Part shown: in pieces, positions 1 through 7,824 of the stretch
Layout of the letters: every line of letters begins with the position of its first letter
Position numbering within the stretch: the stretch's first letter is position 1
Assembly: GCA_022790905.1 (NCBI GenBank)
Contig: JAAVYC010000149.1
Location: 1 to 11,742 of the forward strand
DNA from: Lachnospiraceae bacterium
Lineage (GTDB): Bacteria; Bacillota; Clostridia; Lachnospirales; Lachnospiraceae
DNA length: 11,742 bases
Direction: 5' to 3'
The notes under the pieces: model-generated
The model's database searches: none
Told to the model about the DNA's origin: nothing
Seen by the model: the letters and a program-made list of their open reading frames with translations, nothing else
Position numbers and translations under genes: made by a program

Positions 1-27
1 ATTATCAACAATAAAAGGAGCAATGAG

Positions 28-738
28 ATGAGTATTTTAGAGTTACGTCATGTGGAAAAAATTTATGGCGAAAAAGAAAATCAGGTAAAAGCATTACGAG
101 ATATCAGCATGCAGGTAAAAGAAGGAGAATTTGTCGCAATTGTAGGGACTTCCGGTTCTGGAAAATCTACTCTTTTGAATCTTGTCGGAGGTCTTGATGT
201 CCCAACAGCAGGGAAAATATTTGTAAAGGGAAGAGAGATCGGTTCTTCGTCGAGGAAAAAATTGACAATTTTTAGGAGGAGAAATATCGGTTTTGTTTTT
301 CAAAATTATAGTTTGATACCGGTTTTAAATGCATACGACAATGTCGCGCTTCCCCTCACGTTTGACAGGGGAAGCTGTATCAATCGGAACTATATCGAAG
401 AGTTGTTGAGAGAACTCGGAATTTGGGAGAAAAGGAAAAATTATCCGAGTGAATTGTCCGGAGGGCAGCAGCAGAGAGTGGCAATCGCAAGGGCATTGGT
501 AAATAAGCCAGCGATTCTTTTGGCGGATGAGCCGACCGGAAATCTGGATTCGGCCACGACCGTGGAAGTGATCGGACTTTTGAAAACAAGTTCTAAAAAG
601 TATAATCAGACGATTTTGATGGTCACACACAACGAGGCGATTGCACAGACCTGTGACCGGATTGTCCATATTGAAGATGGGATGGTGACAGCGGAAAGGC
701 AGCTGTTTTCCGGTAAAGGCGGTGATGATGTATGTTGA
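28..738 (+). CDS. ABC transporter ATP-binding protein, MacB/LolD-like (partner of FtsX-type permease)
   Basis: This is the cytoplasmic ATPase that powers the permease encoded directly downstream. All nucleotide-binding motifs are visible in the 236 residues: Walker A GTSGSGKST (about 40-48), a Q-loop in FVFQNYSL (near 90), signature LSGGQ (143-147), Walker B ILLADE with D167-E168, the D-loop NLD, and the switch histidine H201 in MVTHNE. The phrase LIPVLNAYDNVALPL after the Q-loop and the overall length fit the MacB/LolD/BceA class, which works with FtsX-fold permeases. The start at 28 has AAGGAG at 15-20; an ATG at 23 closes after two codons. The gene ends 7 nt inside the permease gene, so the two are probably co-translated. 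The promoter lies before the window. Family assignment is very sure. The substrate cannot be read; peptides, antibiotics or lipoproteins are typical for the class. Confidence 0.95.
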   Translation: MSILELRHVEKIYGEKENQVKALRDISMQVKEGEFVAIVGTSGSGKSTLLNLVGGLDVPTAGKIFVKGREIGSSSRKKLTIFRRRNIGFVFQNYSLIPVLNAYDNVALPLTFDRGSCINRNYIEELLRELGIWEKRKNYPSELSGGQQQRVAIARALVNKPAILLADEPTGNLDSATTVEVIGLLKTSSKKYNQTILMVTHNEAIAQTCDRIVHIEDGMVTAERQLFSGKGGDDVC

Positions 739-3386
739 AATTGGCCTGTCGATACATGCGTTATTACAAAAGTCAGACTTTTGCAATTTTAGCGAGTATG
801 ATTTTAACATCTGCACTATTGTCGGGAATTAGTTCTCTGATGTACAGCAGCCAAAGGAGTGATTTGGAAAACAGTCGAACCGTATATGGGGATTGGCATT
901 ACGAGGTAAGGACAAAAAAAGAATTATGTGAAGCTTTGCGGGATCAGGAAGAGGGATTTTGTCTGAAACAGTGTGGAAAAATAGAAGTCAGAACTATTTT
1001 AAAAGAGCCCTATCCGATTTATTTTTTGTATGCAGATGAAGCTTATATGCAGATGTCACATCGCGACTTAATAAAAGGCAGCTATCCCCGAAAAGCAAAT
1101 GAAATTGCCGCAGATCACTACACACTTGACAACCTGGGGGTTTCAGGCGATATAGGGGATTCTTTTAGTTTAGATGGAAAAGAATATATTTTGTCCGGAA
1201 TTGTAAAAAGTGAGTGGGCCTCTGTTTCCAATGAAATGAAATTGTTCGTGGGAAAAGATTTTATAGGAGAGGGGAATCAGAGTCTTTTCTACTTGAAATT
1301 TGACGAAAACAAAAAATTATATCGACAGCTGGAGGCATTGCAGAAAAAATATCGGATTTCTGGCGATGCAATCGAGGCAAACGATGAAGTAGTCCGCTAT
1401 TTAGGAGGCGAAAGACCAGACAGTATTTATGAAATTGTGAAATTTGCGGTGACAGATGAGCGCGGAAATTTTACGTATATAATCTTAAAACTACAGGCGG
1501 AATATAATCTGGCCTTTAACGGCATGCTTTTTTTGCTCTGTCTATTTAGTATTTTTGTCATTTCCAGTATTTTTCAGATTTCAATATCAAAAAGGCTCTC
1601 AGAATACGGTATGATGCAAACCCTTGGAATCAGCGAGAGAAGAATCGGGGGTACGCTGATGAGTGAGCTGTGGCTCCTCTTTCTTATAGGCTATCCGGTG
1701 GGCTGTCTTTTGGGCAATGGAATTTTAAAGGTCTGCTATCAAAAGTTAGACAATGTTTTTATAAATAAAACGATTGGTGCGACAGGGACGATGACGGTTT
1801 CAGATGCGGCCGATCAGGTAGCAGCGCAAAGCGGAGCAAAAGCAGCAGAATTTTATGTGGCGTGGGGCGCGCTATGGAGTGGATTTCTCTTTCTCTTCTT
1901 TATGTTAGCGGTGCTCGGTCTTTTGACGGTGTACTCTATGCGAAAACAATCCCTTCATCGGACGATGCTCGGAGATACTTCTTTTGTGAAAAAAAGACGA
2001 AAAATATACAGTACAAAAAATATAAGACTTGCATATACCGTTGTCCGAAAATTTATGTTTTCCAACAAGAAAAAAGCGATCGGAATCCTGCTTTCTTTGT
2101 CTTTAGGAGGATGTATTTTTTTCTGTACGACTTATATGGTAGAGAATTTGAAAATTCATGCAGAAATGTCGATGAAGTCGGATGATGGTCTTGGAGCGGA
2201 GTACCAGATTTTTGTGAAATCCAATACGCTCTCTGATACCATCAGCGAAACTGTTGTCGATGAGATAAAAGGTATGTCAGAGTTGTCGGAAGTCTATGCG
2301 ACAAAATATGTGTTGGGAGAACTTACCATTCAAGAGAGTGAACTAAAGTGGGATGAGTATTTTGACGAGCAAAATAAAGACAATTATTTTCAGGAACGTT
2401 TTGGCGGAACCTGTGTAAAAAAAGAGAATGGTACGTACGGGATTAAGTATGATGTTTACGGATATGACAGGGAATTGTTAGAACCATTGAAAGAGTTTGT
2501 CTTAGAGGGAGAGATTGTAGAGCGTGATTTAGAGAAAGGAAATCAAATTATTGCTGTTGCAAATAAAGATGGACAGGGCAATTATGATTTTTATGGAAAA
2601 CATCCGGGAGATACGGTTCTTGTCCGGGTGCCTAAGAATTTGAACTGTTCGCAAGAAATGTTAAAATTTGAGGATTCGAAAGACCAATATATCGAAAAGG
2701 AATTTGAGATTGCGGCAATTGTAAGCCGCACGTTGGCAAAAGAGGAACAATATTTGAATATAAACGGATGGAAGAATGCTCAGAGTATCATTATGACGAA
2801 TCGTCAGATGAGTAAGCAATATGGGATTTTCAATTATCACTGTATTCATATCTCATCTGACAGCGAAGCGGAGCGTGATGTGATCGGCAGCCAGCTTTTG
2901 AAAAAGATAAGGAACGTGCCAAAAGCGATTTTAAGAGATTACACGATGGCTATTCAGTCCCAGAAGAACCATCTGTATCAGCAGCAGTTGTTTTTCTCAG
3001 GGATTGCGGCTATTTTGCTGGTCATCAGTTTGTTCCATATCACGAATAGCATGAATTATTCCATTCTTTTTCGCAGACGGGAATATGGCATTATGCGCGC
3101 GATGGGAATTACGGATATTGGATTTTATCGAATGATTGTGGGGGTCGGGATCCTGTATGGGGTCTTGGCAGATTTGTTTATCGTTTTTATTTATAATCTT
3201 GTTTTGCGAGAAATTATGGATTACTATATGCAGCACGTAGTACAATTTTTACATTTTACGGCAAAAATTCCGTTGGAAATAGTAGCAATGGTTCTGATTT
3301 TGAATATAATGATTGCAGTATTGGCGGTTCTTATTCCAGCGAGAAAAATTGTAAAACATCATATTATCAATGAGCTGGGAAAATAG
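732..3386 (+). CDS. FtsX-family ABC transporter permease with two FtsX modules
   Basis: This is the membrane subunit of the exporter whose ATPase precedes it. The 884 residues show eight likely membrane segments in two halves: about 17-38, 264-284, 312-334 and 377-401, then 447-468, 750-775, 801-825 and 847-872. Each half has a large extracytoplasmic domain between its first two helices (about 225 and 280 residues). Each also carries the FtsX phrase just after its second helix: SEYGMMQTLGISERR near 289 and REYGIMRAMGITDIGFYR near 783. This duplicated plan is usual for Gram-positive putative ABC transport permeases that act without a membrane-fusion protein. The ATG at 732 overlaps the stop of the ATPase gene (ATGTTGA). 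No BceRS-type kinase/regulator pair adjoins it; the kinase downstream has its own promoter and a different architecture. Substrate unknown. The family call is firm. Confidence 0.92.
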   Translation: MLKLACRYMRYYKSQTFAILASMILTSALLSGISSLMYSSQRSDLENSRTVYGDWHYEVRTKKELCEALRDQEEGFCLKQCGKIEVRTILKEPYPIYFLYADEAYMQMSHRDLIKGSYPRKANEIAADHYTLDNLGVSGDIGDSFSLDGKEYILSGIVKSEWASVSNEMKLFVGKDFIGEGNQSLFYLKFDENKKLYRQLEALQKKYRISGDAIEANDEVVRYLGGERPDSIYEIVKFAVTDERGNFTYIILKLQAEYNLAFNGMLFLLCLFSIFVISSIFQISISKRLSEYGMMQTLGISERRIGGTLMSELWLLFLIGYPVGCLLGNGILKVCYQKLDNVFINKTIGATGTMTVSDAADQVAAQSGAKAAEFYVAWGALWSGFLFLFFMLAVLGLLTVYSMRKQSLHRTMLGDTSFVKKRRKIYSTKNIRLAYTVVRKFMFSNKKKAIGILLSLSLGGCIFFCTTYMVENLKIHAEMSMKSDDGLGAEYQIFVKSNTLSDTISETVVDEIKGMSELSEVYATKYVLGELTIQESELKWDEYFDEQNKDNYFQERFGGTCVKKENGTYGIKYDVYGYDRELLEPLKEFVLEGEIVERDLEKGNQIIAVANKDGQGNYDFYGKHPGDTVLVRVPKNLNCSQEMLKFEDSKDQYIEKEFEIAAIVSRTLAKEEQYLNINGWKNAQSIIMTNRQMSKQYGIFNYHCIHISSDSEAERDVIGSQLLKKIRNVPKAILRDYTMAIQSQKNHLYQQQLFFSGIAAILLVISLFHITNSMNYSILFRRREYGIMRAMGITDIGFYRMIVGVGILYGVLADLFIVFIYNLVLREIMDYYMQHVVQFLHFTAKIPLEIVAMVLILNIMIAVLAVLIPARKIVKHHIINELGK

Positions 3387-3393
3387 CTCCATT

Positions 3394-3440
3394 GTGTCAT
3401 GAAGTCCTGGATTTTTTCCAGGACTATTGATATTTGACAC
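3394..3440 (+). terminator. Nested hairpin after the permease gene, possible terminator
   Basis: The inner stem AGTCCTGG (3403-3410) pairs perfectly with CCAGGACT (3418-3425) across a 7-nt T-rich loop. An outer stem GTGTCA (3394-3399) pairs with TGACAC (3435-3440). There is no T-run after either stem; A-runs follow instead, so this is not a textbook intrinsic terminator. It sits 8 nt after the permease stop, where one is expected. The right outer arm also overlaps the -35 box of the next promoter. Confidence 0.5.
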
Positions 3441-3462
3441 AGTAAAAAAATCTTAGTATGAT
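3434..3462 (+). promoter_or_regulatory. Predicted sigma-A-type promoter for the hybrid kinase gene
   Basis: The -35 box TTGACA (3434-3439) matches the consensus exactly. A 17-nt spacer leads to TATGAT (3457-3462), one base from consensus; a second TATAAT overlaps at 3462-3467. Transcription would start near 3469, leaving about 60 nt of untranslated leader. The initial leader region is A+T rich and contains the 12-nt palindrome AATTTATAAATT at 3465-3476. I recognise no riboswitch in the leader. Confidence 0.72.
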
Positions 3463-3530
3463 ATAATTTATAAATTTAAGTTCCTTTTATACGTATCATA
3501 TTAACGATCATTTATTTTAGGGGGAAAAAT

Positions 3531-6500
3531 ATGAAGAGGAAGAAATACCTGCAAGAGATCATTTATGTTTTATTTCTTTTAGCTGCTATCATTATTCTGT
3601 TTTACTGGTATACAGTGCAGAATAGTAAACGTGTGGGGGAACGAAATAAAGAGTATGCGGCCGATGTGGCGCAGTTGAAATCTGAGGAAGTGGATAAAGA
3701 GCTGAGCAATGCGTTGGATTTGATTCATACTTGTGCGTATTTTCTGGGAAAAGATTTGTCGGAGCCAACCGTTACGGTGCAGATGTTGAAAGAAATGGAA
3801 AATCATTCTCAGTTTGACGTCTTGATGTTTACAGATCTTGCCGGTACCGATCATCTTTCTGATGGACGGACAGCTGATGTGACAAAACGTGAATTTTATC
3901 AGCAGGGTATCAAGGGAGAGAGCGGTATTTCTATTATATTGGATTCACATTTTTTCGATGAGGCAATGGCGTGTTTTTATGCGCCCGTTCGCTATAAAGG
4001 GAAAATTATAGGCGTGCTTAGAGGGGCATATTTGGCAGAAGAATATTTGCAGGATATGTTGGTTACTACTTATTTTGGAGAGGAGACAAATGCATTTTTG
4101 TGTACGTCGGACGGCAGGGTGATTGCCAATTCCAGCCATGTAAAATATGAGGGAAAATTGTTTGATGTCATGGAGGAATCTCATATTGTCAATGAAGATG
4201 CGGCGGCCAAAGTAAAACATATATTTGAAAATAATAAAAGAGGCATTTTTGTCTGTGATTCCGATAGTAAGATAGACAATATTTGTGTTACAGATCTTCT
4301 TGAGAAACCATATGTTCTTGTACATACATTTCCCAAAAATGTTACAAAGAAGATGATAGAGGAGGCGAATCTTACCGGAATTCAGTTTGAAGTCATGTTG
4401 CTTGTGTTGTTTTCTATCTACATTCTCATGTTGCTGATTCGGGCTAGACAGGAAAAGAAGCAATTGGAAAGAGAAAAGCGTGAGATGGGATACATCATTA
4501 ATGGTGTGAATATCCTGTTTTCCCGTTTTACCATGGTCGATTTCGAGGTGAACACTTATCAGTATCTCTGCGGGACGAGACCGGAAAACAGTGGAATTGC
4601 AGTCAGCGGAGAGTATAAGGATTTAGTGGAACATTTGTGTTCCATTACGATTGGTGAAGACAGGCGTCAGGAGTTTGCCAGACTGATTGAAAAAGATGCG
4701 ATCATTGAGTCATTACAAGGAAATACCGATTTGCGTTTTGAGTGTCATGTAATGCGAAATGACCGCGAAGAATGGGAGCATATGAATATCATCTGTCTGG
4801 AGAGAAAAGAGGATGGAAGCGCATCGAAAGTGCTGTTTATTCGCCAAAATATTACGGAAATAAAAGAAAAAGAGATGCGCATTCAGGCGGAGATATCTCT
4901 TGTGAACCGCAAGGAGAGACAGTACCGGATGGCGATTACTTCCAATGCTTTTTGCACCTTTGAGTTCAATTTGACGCAAGATTTGATAGAACAAGATGTC
5001 GTGCGTGTGATCGACGGGCGAGAGATATCGCTGCTTAAAAAGGTGGGACTGCGGGCTCCGTGTAAAGTTTCTGAGTGTTTTGAGCGTTGGAAACAGTTTG
5101 TTTTAGAAGAATCCATAGAACAGTATAATACTATTGTGAATACAGAGCATTTAAAAGAATGTTTTGAACAAGGGGATACGGAAGTTGCCGTTGAATACTG
5201 GGGATGGATCTCTGATGAGGAACAGATGTGTGTTCGACAGTCTTTTGTCATGACACTAGATTATGATACGAACGATATTATTGTGTTGGTGGTCTCAAAA
5301 GAGATCACAGAACAGGTTCAAAAGCAAAGAGAACAGACACAGGCTTTGCAGGATGCGCTGATGCAGGCACAGCACGCTAATCGGGCAAAGACGACATTCC
5401 TTTCCAATATGTCGCACGATATTCGTACGCCGATGAATGCAATTATTGGGTTTACGACGATTGCGGTCAGTCATATTGACAATAAAGATCGTGTTCACGA
5501 TTGTCTGCAAAAAGTACTCTCGTCTAGCAATCACTTGCTCAGTTTGATCAATGATATTTTGGATATGAGCAGGATTGAGAGCGGAAAAGTGCAAATCAAA
5601 GAACAGGAGTGCAATATTTCTGAATTGATGCACAATCTGGTCAACATTATTCAGCCGCAGGTAAAAGCAAAACAATTGGAATTGTTTATTGATACGTTTG
5701 AGGTGGCGAATGAGGATGTCATTGCAGATTCGTTGAAATTGAATCAGGTATTTATTAATCTTTTGAGCAATGCTGTAAAGTATACACCTGCTGGGGGAAC
5801 GGTAACGTTTCGAATTATGCAGAAAACAACGTACCGCCATGGATATGGAGACTATACGTTTATCATCAAGGATAATGGTATTGGTATGTCCTCAGAGTTC
5901 GTAGAACACATTTTCGAGCCATTTGAGCGGGAGGCTACAACAACTCAAAACGGTATTCAAGGAACAGGCCTTGGCATGGCAATTACAAAAAATATTGTGG
6001 AAATGATGAATGGTACGATTAGCGTGGAAAGTACGATTGGCAAGGGAAGTACTTTTACGGTAGAGTTGGGGCTGAAACTGCAGGATGTCAAAAAGAATGC
6101 CGAGCAGATGAAAGAATTAGAAGGTTTGCGCGTGTTAGTGGTCGATGATGATTTCAATACATGTGACAGTGTGAGCAAAATGCTAAAACAGATCGGAATG
6201 CGCTCAGAGTGGACCACTTCTGGAAGAGAGGCGGCGTATCGCGCCAAAATTGCTCATGAGGACGGTGATTCCTATCATGTCTACATCATCGACTGGCAGA
6301 TGCCAGAGCTCAGTGGCGTAGAAACGGCGAAAAAAATCCGGGGTGCAGTCGGAGAAGAGGTGCCGATTATTATATTGACAGCGTATGACTGGTCAGACAT
6401 TGAAGGTGAGGCGAAAGAGGCAGGGGTTACAGCTTTTTGTGCAAAACCATTGTTTATGTCCGATTTAAAATCGGTATTGCTCGCCACAAATAACTTAGTC

Positions 6501-6923
6501 GATAAAAAAGAGGAAGTTGCTGAGTGGACGTTGGCGGATTTTAGCGGAAAACGAGTTTTGCTTGTGGAAGACATTGAATTGAATCGTGAGATTGCGGAAG
6601 TGATATTGACAGGAGCCGGTTTTCTGGTAGAAACGGCGCCGGATGGAACCGATGCGGTTGTGATGATGGAGAAGGCAGAGGAAAATTATTATGATGCGAT
6701 ATTGATGGATGTGCAGATGCCAATTATGGATGGTTATGAGGCGACCCGTACGATTCGGAATCTGCCGAGGAAAGATGTTGAAAATTTGCCAATTATCGCT
6801 ATGACGGCAAATGCATTGGAGGAAGATAAGGAAGCGGCAATTAAACATGGAATGGATGCTCATATTGCCAAACCGTTGGATATGGATGTCTTTATGTCGG
6901 TACTTAAAAAATATTTGAAATAG
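3531..6923 (+). CDS. Hybrid sensor histidine kinase: Cache sensor, PAS-like regions, HisKA, HATPase, two receivers
   Basis: This is a membrane sensor kinase of 1130 residues. A helix at about 10-28 and a second at about 284-303 flank an extracytoplasmic Cache-like sensor; DVTKREFYQQGIKGESG is a typical Cache phrase. A short coiled coil (about 304-320) and two PAS-like regions (roughly 345-455 and 463-596) follow. The kinase core has HisKA with H629 in NMSHDIRTPMNA, an N-box beginning at N738 (NQVFINLLSNAVKY), DNGIGM from D781 and GTGLGM from G811. The two receivers look complete: the first has D872/D873, D921, T950 and K972; the second has E1013/D1014, D1060, T1092 and K1114. There is no HPt domain and no response regulator with an output domain nearby, so phosphate presumably passes to an HPt protein elsewhere. 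AGGGGG at 3519-3524 supports the start. The ligand is unknown. The PAS calls are less certain than the kinase and receiver calls. Confidence 0.95.
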   Translation: MKRKKYLQEIIYVLFLLAAIIILFYWYTVQNSKRVGERNKEYAADVAQLKSEEVDKELSNALDLIHTCAYFLGKDLSEPTVTVQMLKEMENHSQFDVLMFTDLAGTDHLSDGRTADVTKREFYQQGIKGESGISIILDSHFFDEAMACFYAPVRYKGKIIGVLRGAYLAEEYLQDMLVTTYFGEETNAFLCTSDGRVIANSSHVKYEGKLFDVMEESHIVNEDAAAKVKHIFENNKRGIFVCDSDSKIDNICVTDLLEKPYVLVHTFPKNVTKKMIEEANLTGIQFEVMLLVLFSIYILMLLIRARQEKKQLEREKREMGYIINGVNILFSRFTMVDFEVNTYQYLCGTRPENSGIAVSGEYKDLVEHLCSITIGEDRRQEFARLIEKDAIIESLQGNTDLRFECHVMRNDREEWEHMNIICLERKEDGSASKVLFIRQNITEIKEKEMRIQAEISLVNRKERQYRMAITSNAFCTFEFNLTQDLIEQDVVRVIDGREISLLKKVGLRAPCKVSECFERWKQFVLEESIEQYNTIVNTEHLKECFEQGDTEVAVEYWGWISDEEQMCVRQSFVMTLDYDTNDIIVLVVSKEITEQVQKQREQTQALQDALMQAQHANRAKTTFLSNMSHDIRTPMNAIIGFTTIAVSHIDNKDRVHDCLQKVLSSSNHLLSLINDILDMSRIESGKVQIKEQECNISELMHNLVNIIQPQVKAKQLELFIDTFEVANEDVIADSLKLNQVFINLLSNAVKYTPAGGTVTFRIMQKTTYRHGYGDYTFIIKDNGIGMSSEFVEHIFEPFEREATTTQNGIQGTGLGMAITKNIVEMMNGTISVESTIGKGSTFTVELGLKLQDVKKNAEQMKELEGLRVLVVDDDFNTCDSVSKMLKQIGMRSEWTTSGREAAYRAKIAHEDGDSYHVYIIDWQMPELSGVETAKKIRGAVGEEVPIIILTAYDWSDIEGEAKEAGVTAFCAKPLFMSDLKSVLLATNNLVDKKEEVAEWTLADFSGKRVLLVEDIELNREIAEVILTGAGFLVETAPDGTDAVVMMEKAEENYYDAILMDVQMPIMDGYEATRTIRNLPRKDVENLPIIAMTANALEEDKEAAIKHGMDAHIAKPLDMDVFMSVLKKYLK

Positions 6924-6996
6924 AATATTCTCCATTTCATTCACCCATACTAAAGGTGTTGAGAGATAAAGTTCAAACATTTTAGGAGGGGATGAA

Positions 6997-7176
6997 ATGA
7001 ATCAGGATATGCCAGTTGGTTTTTCTTTTGCGCTGGGAGAAAATGAGCGGGCGCTTGCCCAGTTTGCAGAAATGACGGATCAGGAAAAGAAACAGGTTTT
7101 GGAGACGGCAAGGGCAGTACAGTCAAAGCGGGATATGAGAAGCCTTGTAGATCAAATTGCAAAATTAGAGGGATAG
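6997..7176 (+). CDS. Small acidic/basic helical protein, 59 residues, unknown function
   Basis: This short reading frame has a strong ribosome site (AGGAGGGG, 6984-6991) six bases before ATG 6997, ends at TAG 7174-7176, and is followed by a strong terminator. Those signals make it a credible gene despite its size. The protein starts MNQDMPVGFSFALGENERAL and ends in SLVDQIAKLEG. It is rich in Glu, Lys, Gln and Ala, has no Cys, His or Trp, and shows no signal peptide or membrane helix, so a soluble helical protein is likely. Its pattern of F-ALxxNExALxxF, MTxxEKxxV and SKxxMxxLVDxI resembles small hypothetical proteins common in Clostridia and faintly recalls the C-terminal part of YdeI/OmdA proteins; I cannot name a function. 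It lies 73 nt after the kinase gene with no terminator between, so the two probably share a transcript. Lacking histidine, it cannot be the kinase's HPt partner. Confidence 0.8.
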   Translation: MNQDMPVGFSFALGENERALAQFAEMTDQEKKQVLETARAVQSKRDMRSLVDQIAKLEG

Positions 7177-7203
7177 TGATAGAGGCTGCTGTAAAGGCGG
7201 ATG

Positions 7204-7252
7204 AAAAATCCAGAATGTGTCTTTTATTTTATGACACGTTCTGGATTTTTTT
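7204..7252 (+). terminator. Strong intrinsic terminator after the kinase/small-protein unit
   Basis: AATCCAGAATGTGTC (7207-7221) pairs with GACACGTTCTGGATT (7233-7247) over 15 positions with one G-U pair, around an 11-nt T/A-rich loop. A run of T follows (to 7252). The A-run before the stem could also give a T-run on the other strand, so it may work both ways. Confidence 0.92.
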
Positions 7253-7322
7253 GTGCAGGGCCAAGATACTCTCACTTCGATGGGCAAAACTTACATATTT
7301 TGTATATCGAATAAAATAAATC

Positions 7323-7351
7323 TTGACATCGTGTATAAAGTGTAATATAGT
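7323..7351 (+). promoter_or_regulatory. Predicted sigma-A-type promoter of the GntR/ABC operon
   Basis: TTGACA at 7323-7328 is a perfect -35 box. With a 17-nt spacer the -10 is TATAGT (7346-7351). The -10 lies entirely inside the left arm of the palindromic operator, so a bound repressor would block polymerase. An alternative -10, TAATAT at 7343-7348, gives too short a spacer. Transcription would start near 7358. Confidence 0.72.
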
Positions 7352-7377
7352 GTACTTATAAAACAAGTACACTATAT
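7345..7377 (+). promoter_or_regulatory. YtrA-type operator, perfect 13+13 bp palindrome
   Basis: The left arm ATATAGTGTACTT (7345-7357) and right arm AAGTACACTATAT (7365-7377) are exact reverse complements around a 7-nt spacer. Inside it, AGTGTA (7349-7354) and TACACT (7368-7373) are 13 nt apart, the arrangement I know for the Bacillus subtilis YtrA operator. The site overlaps the -10 box and the likely transcription start and precedes a YtrA-type regulator gene, so autorepression is the natural reading. Confidence 0.85.
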
Positions 7378-7434
7378 GAAATACAAGTACAATTTTGTCT
7401 GATAGAGACAGACGGCGCCAATTGGATCAACTTC

Positions 7435-7449
7435 GGAGGTAACATAGTG
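7435..7449 (+). promoter_or_regulatory. Ribosome binding site that sets a GTG start for the GntR gene
   Basis: GGAGGT at 7435-7440 lies six bases before GTG 7447-7449. No in-frame ATG occurs near the family's usual N-terminus, and the residues just after the GTG (EIIISSNTNKPIYEQI) are the normal beginning of YtrA-type regulators. The start is therefore GTG, not ATG. Confidence 0.85.
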
Positions 7450-7824
7450 GAAATAATTATCAGTTCTAATACAAATAAGCCGATTTATGAACAGATTACC
7501 GAGCAGATTAAGGCAATGGTGATGAATGGCGAGTTACAGCACGGGGAACCAATTCCATCCATGCGAGCCCTGGCAAAATCGTTACATATCAGTGTAATCA
7601 CAGTGCAGAGGGCATATGAGGATTTGCAAAGAGATGGTTTTATTGAGACCACGGTTGGAAAAGGAAGTTTTATTTCGGCGAACAGTAAAGAGTTCTATCA
7701 GGAGGAGCAACAAAAAGCAATAGAGGAGCATTTGCTGCAGGCCGCTGATATCGCAAGAAGGTGTGGAATTCAGATGGAGAAGCTGATAGAACTTATCAAG
7801 ATTTTTTATCAGGAGGATGAATAA
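7447..7824 (+). CDS. GntR-family transcriptional regulator, YtrA subfamily
   Basis: This is a DNA-binding repressor that probably controls its own operon. It has 125 residues, the short length typical of the YtrA subfamily. An N-terminal winged helix (about 10-75) includes PIYEQITEQIK, the recognition region IPSMRALAKSLHISVITVQR, and the wing DGFIETTVGKGSFIS. A C-terminal helical stretch of about 45 residues for dimerisation replaces the large ligand domains of other GntR groups. In Bacillus, YtrA responds to some cell-wall-active antibiotics; that role here is an inference. The upstream palindrome matches the YtrA operator pattern. Its TAA stop shares one base with the ATG of the ATPase gene (TAATG), so translation is probably coupled. 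The gene begins with GTG. The family call is very sure, the inducer unknown. Confidence 0.93.
   Translation: MEIIISSNTNKPIYEQITEQIKAMVMNGELQHGEPIPSMRALAKSLHISVITVQRAYEDLQRDGFIETTVGKGSFISANSKEFYQEEQQKAIEEHLLQAADIARRCGIQMEKLIELIKIFYQEDE

Noticed and set aside
1862..2185. 107-codon plus-strand frame inside the permease gene
   Set aside because: Out of frame with a clear permease that has continuous membrane segments and motifs across this stretch; no independent signals.
3470..3530. Regulatory RNA in the kinase leader (TATGATA 3457-3463 with TATCATA 3494-3500, and the palindrome AATTTATAAATT)
   Set aside because: Short, purely A-T-rich matches that are expected by chance here; not enough for a feature.
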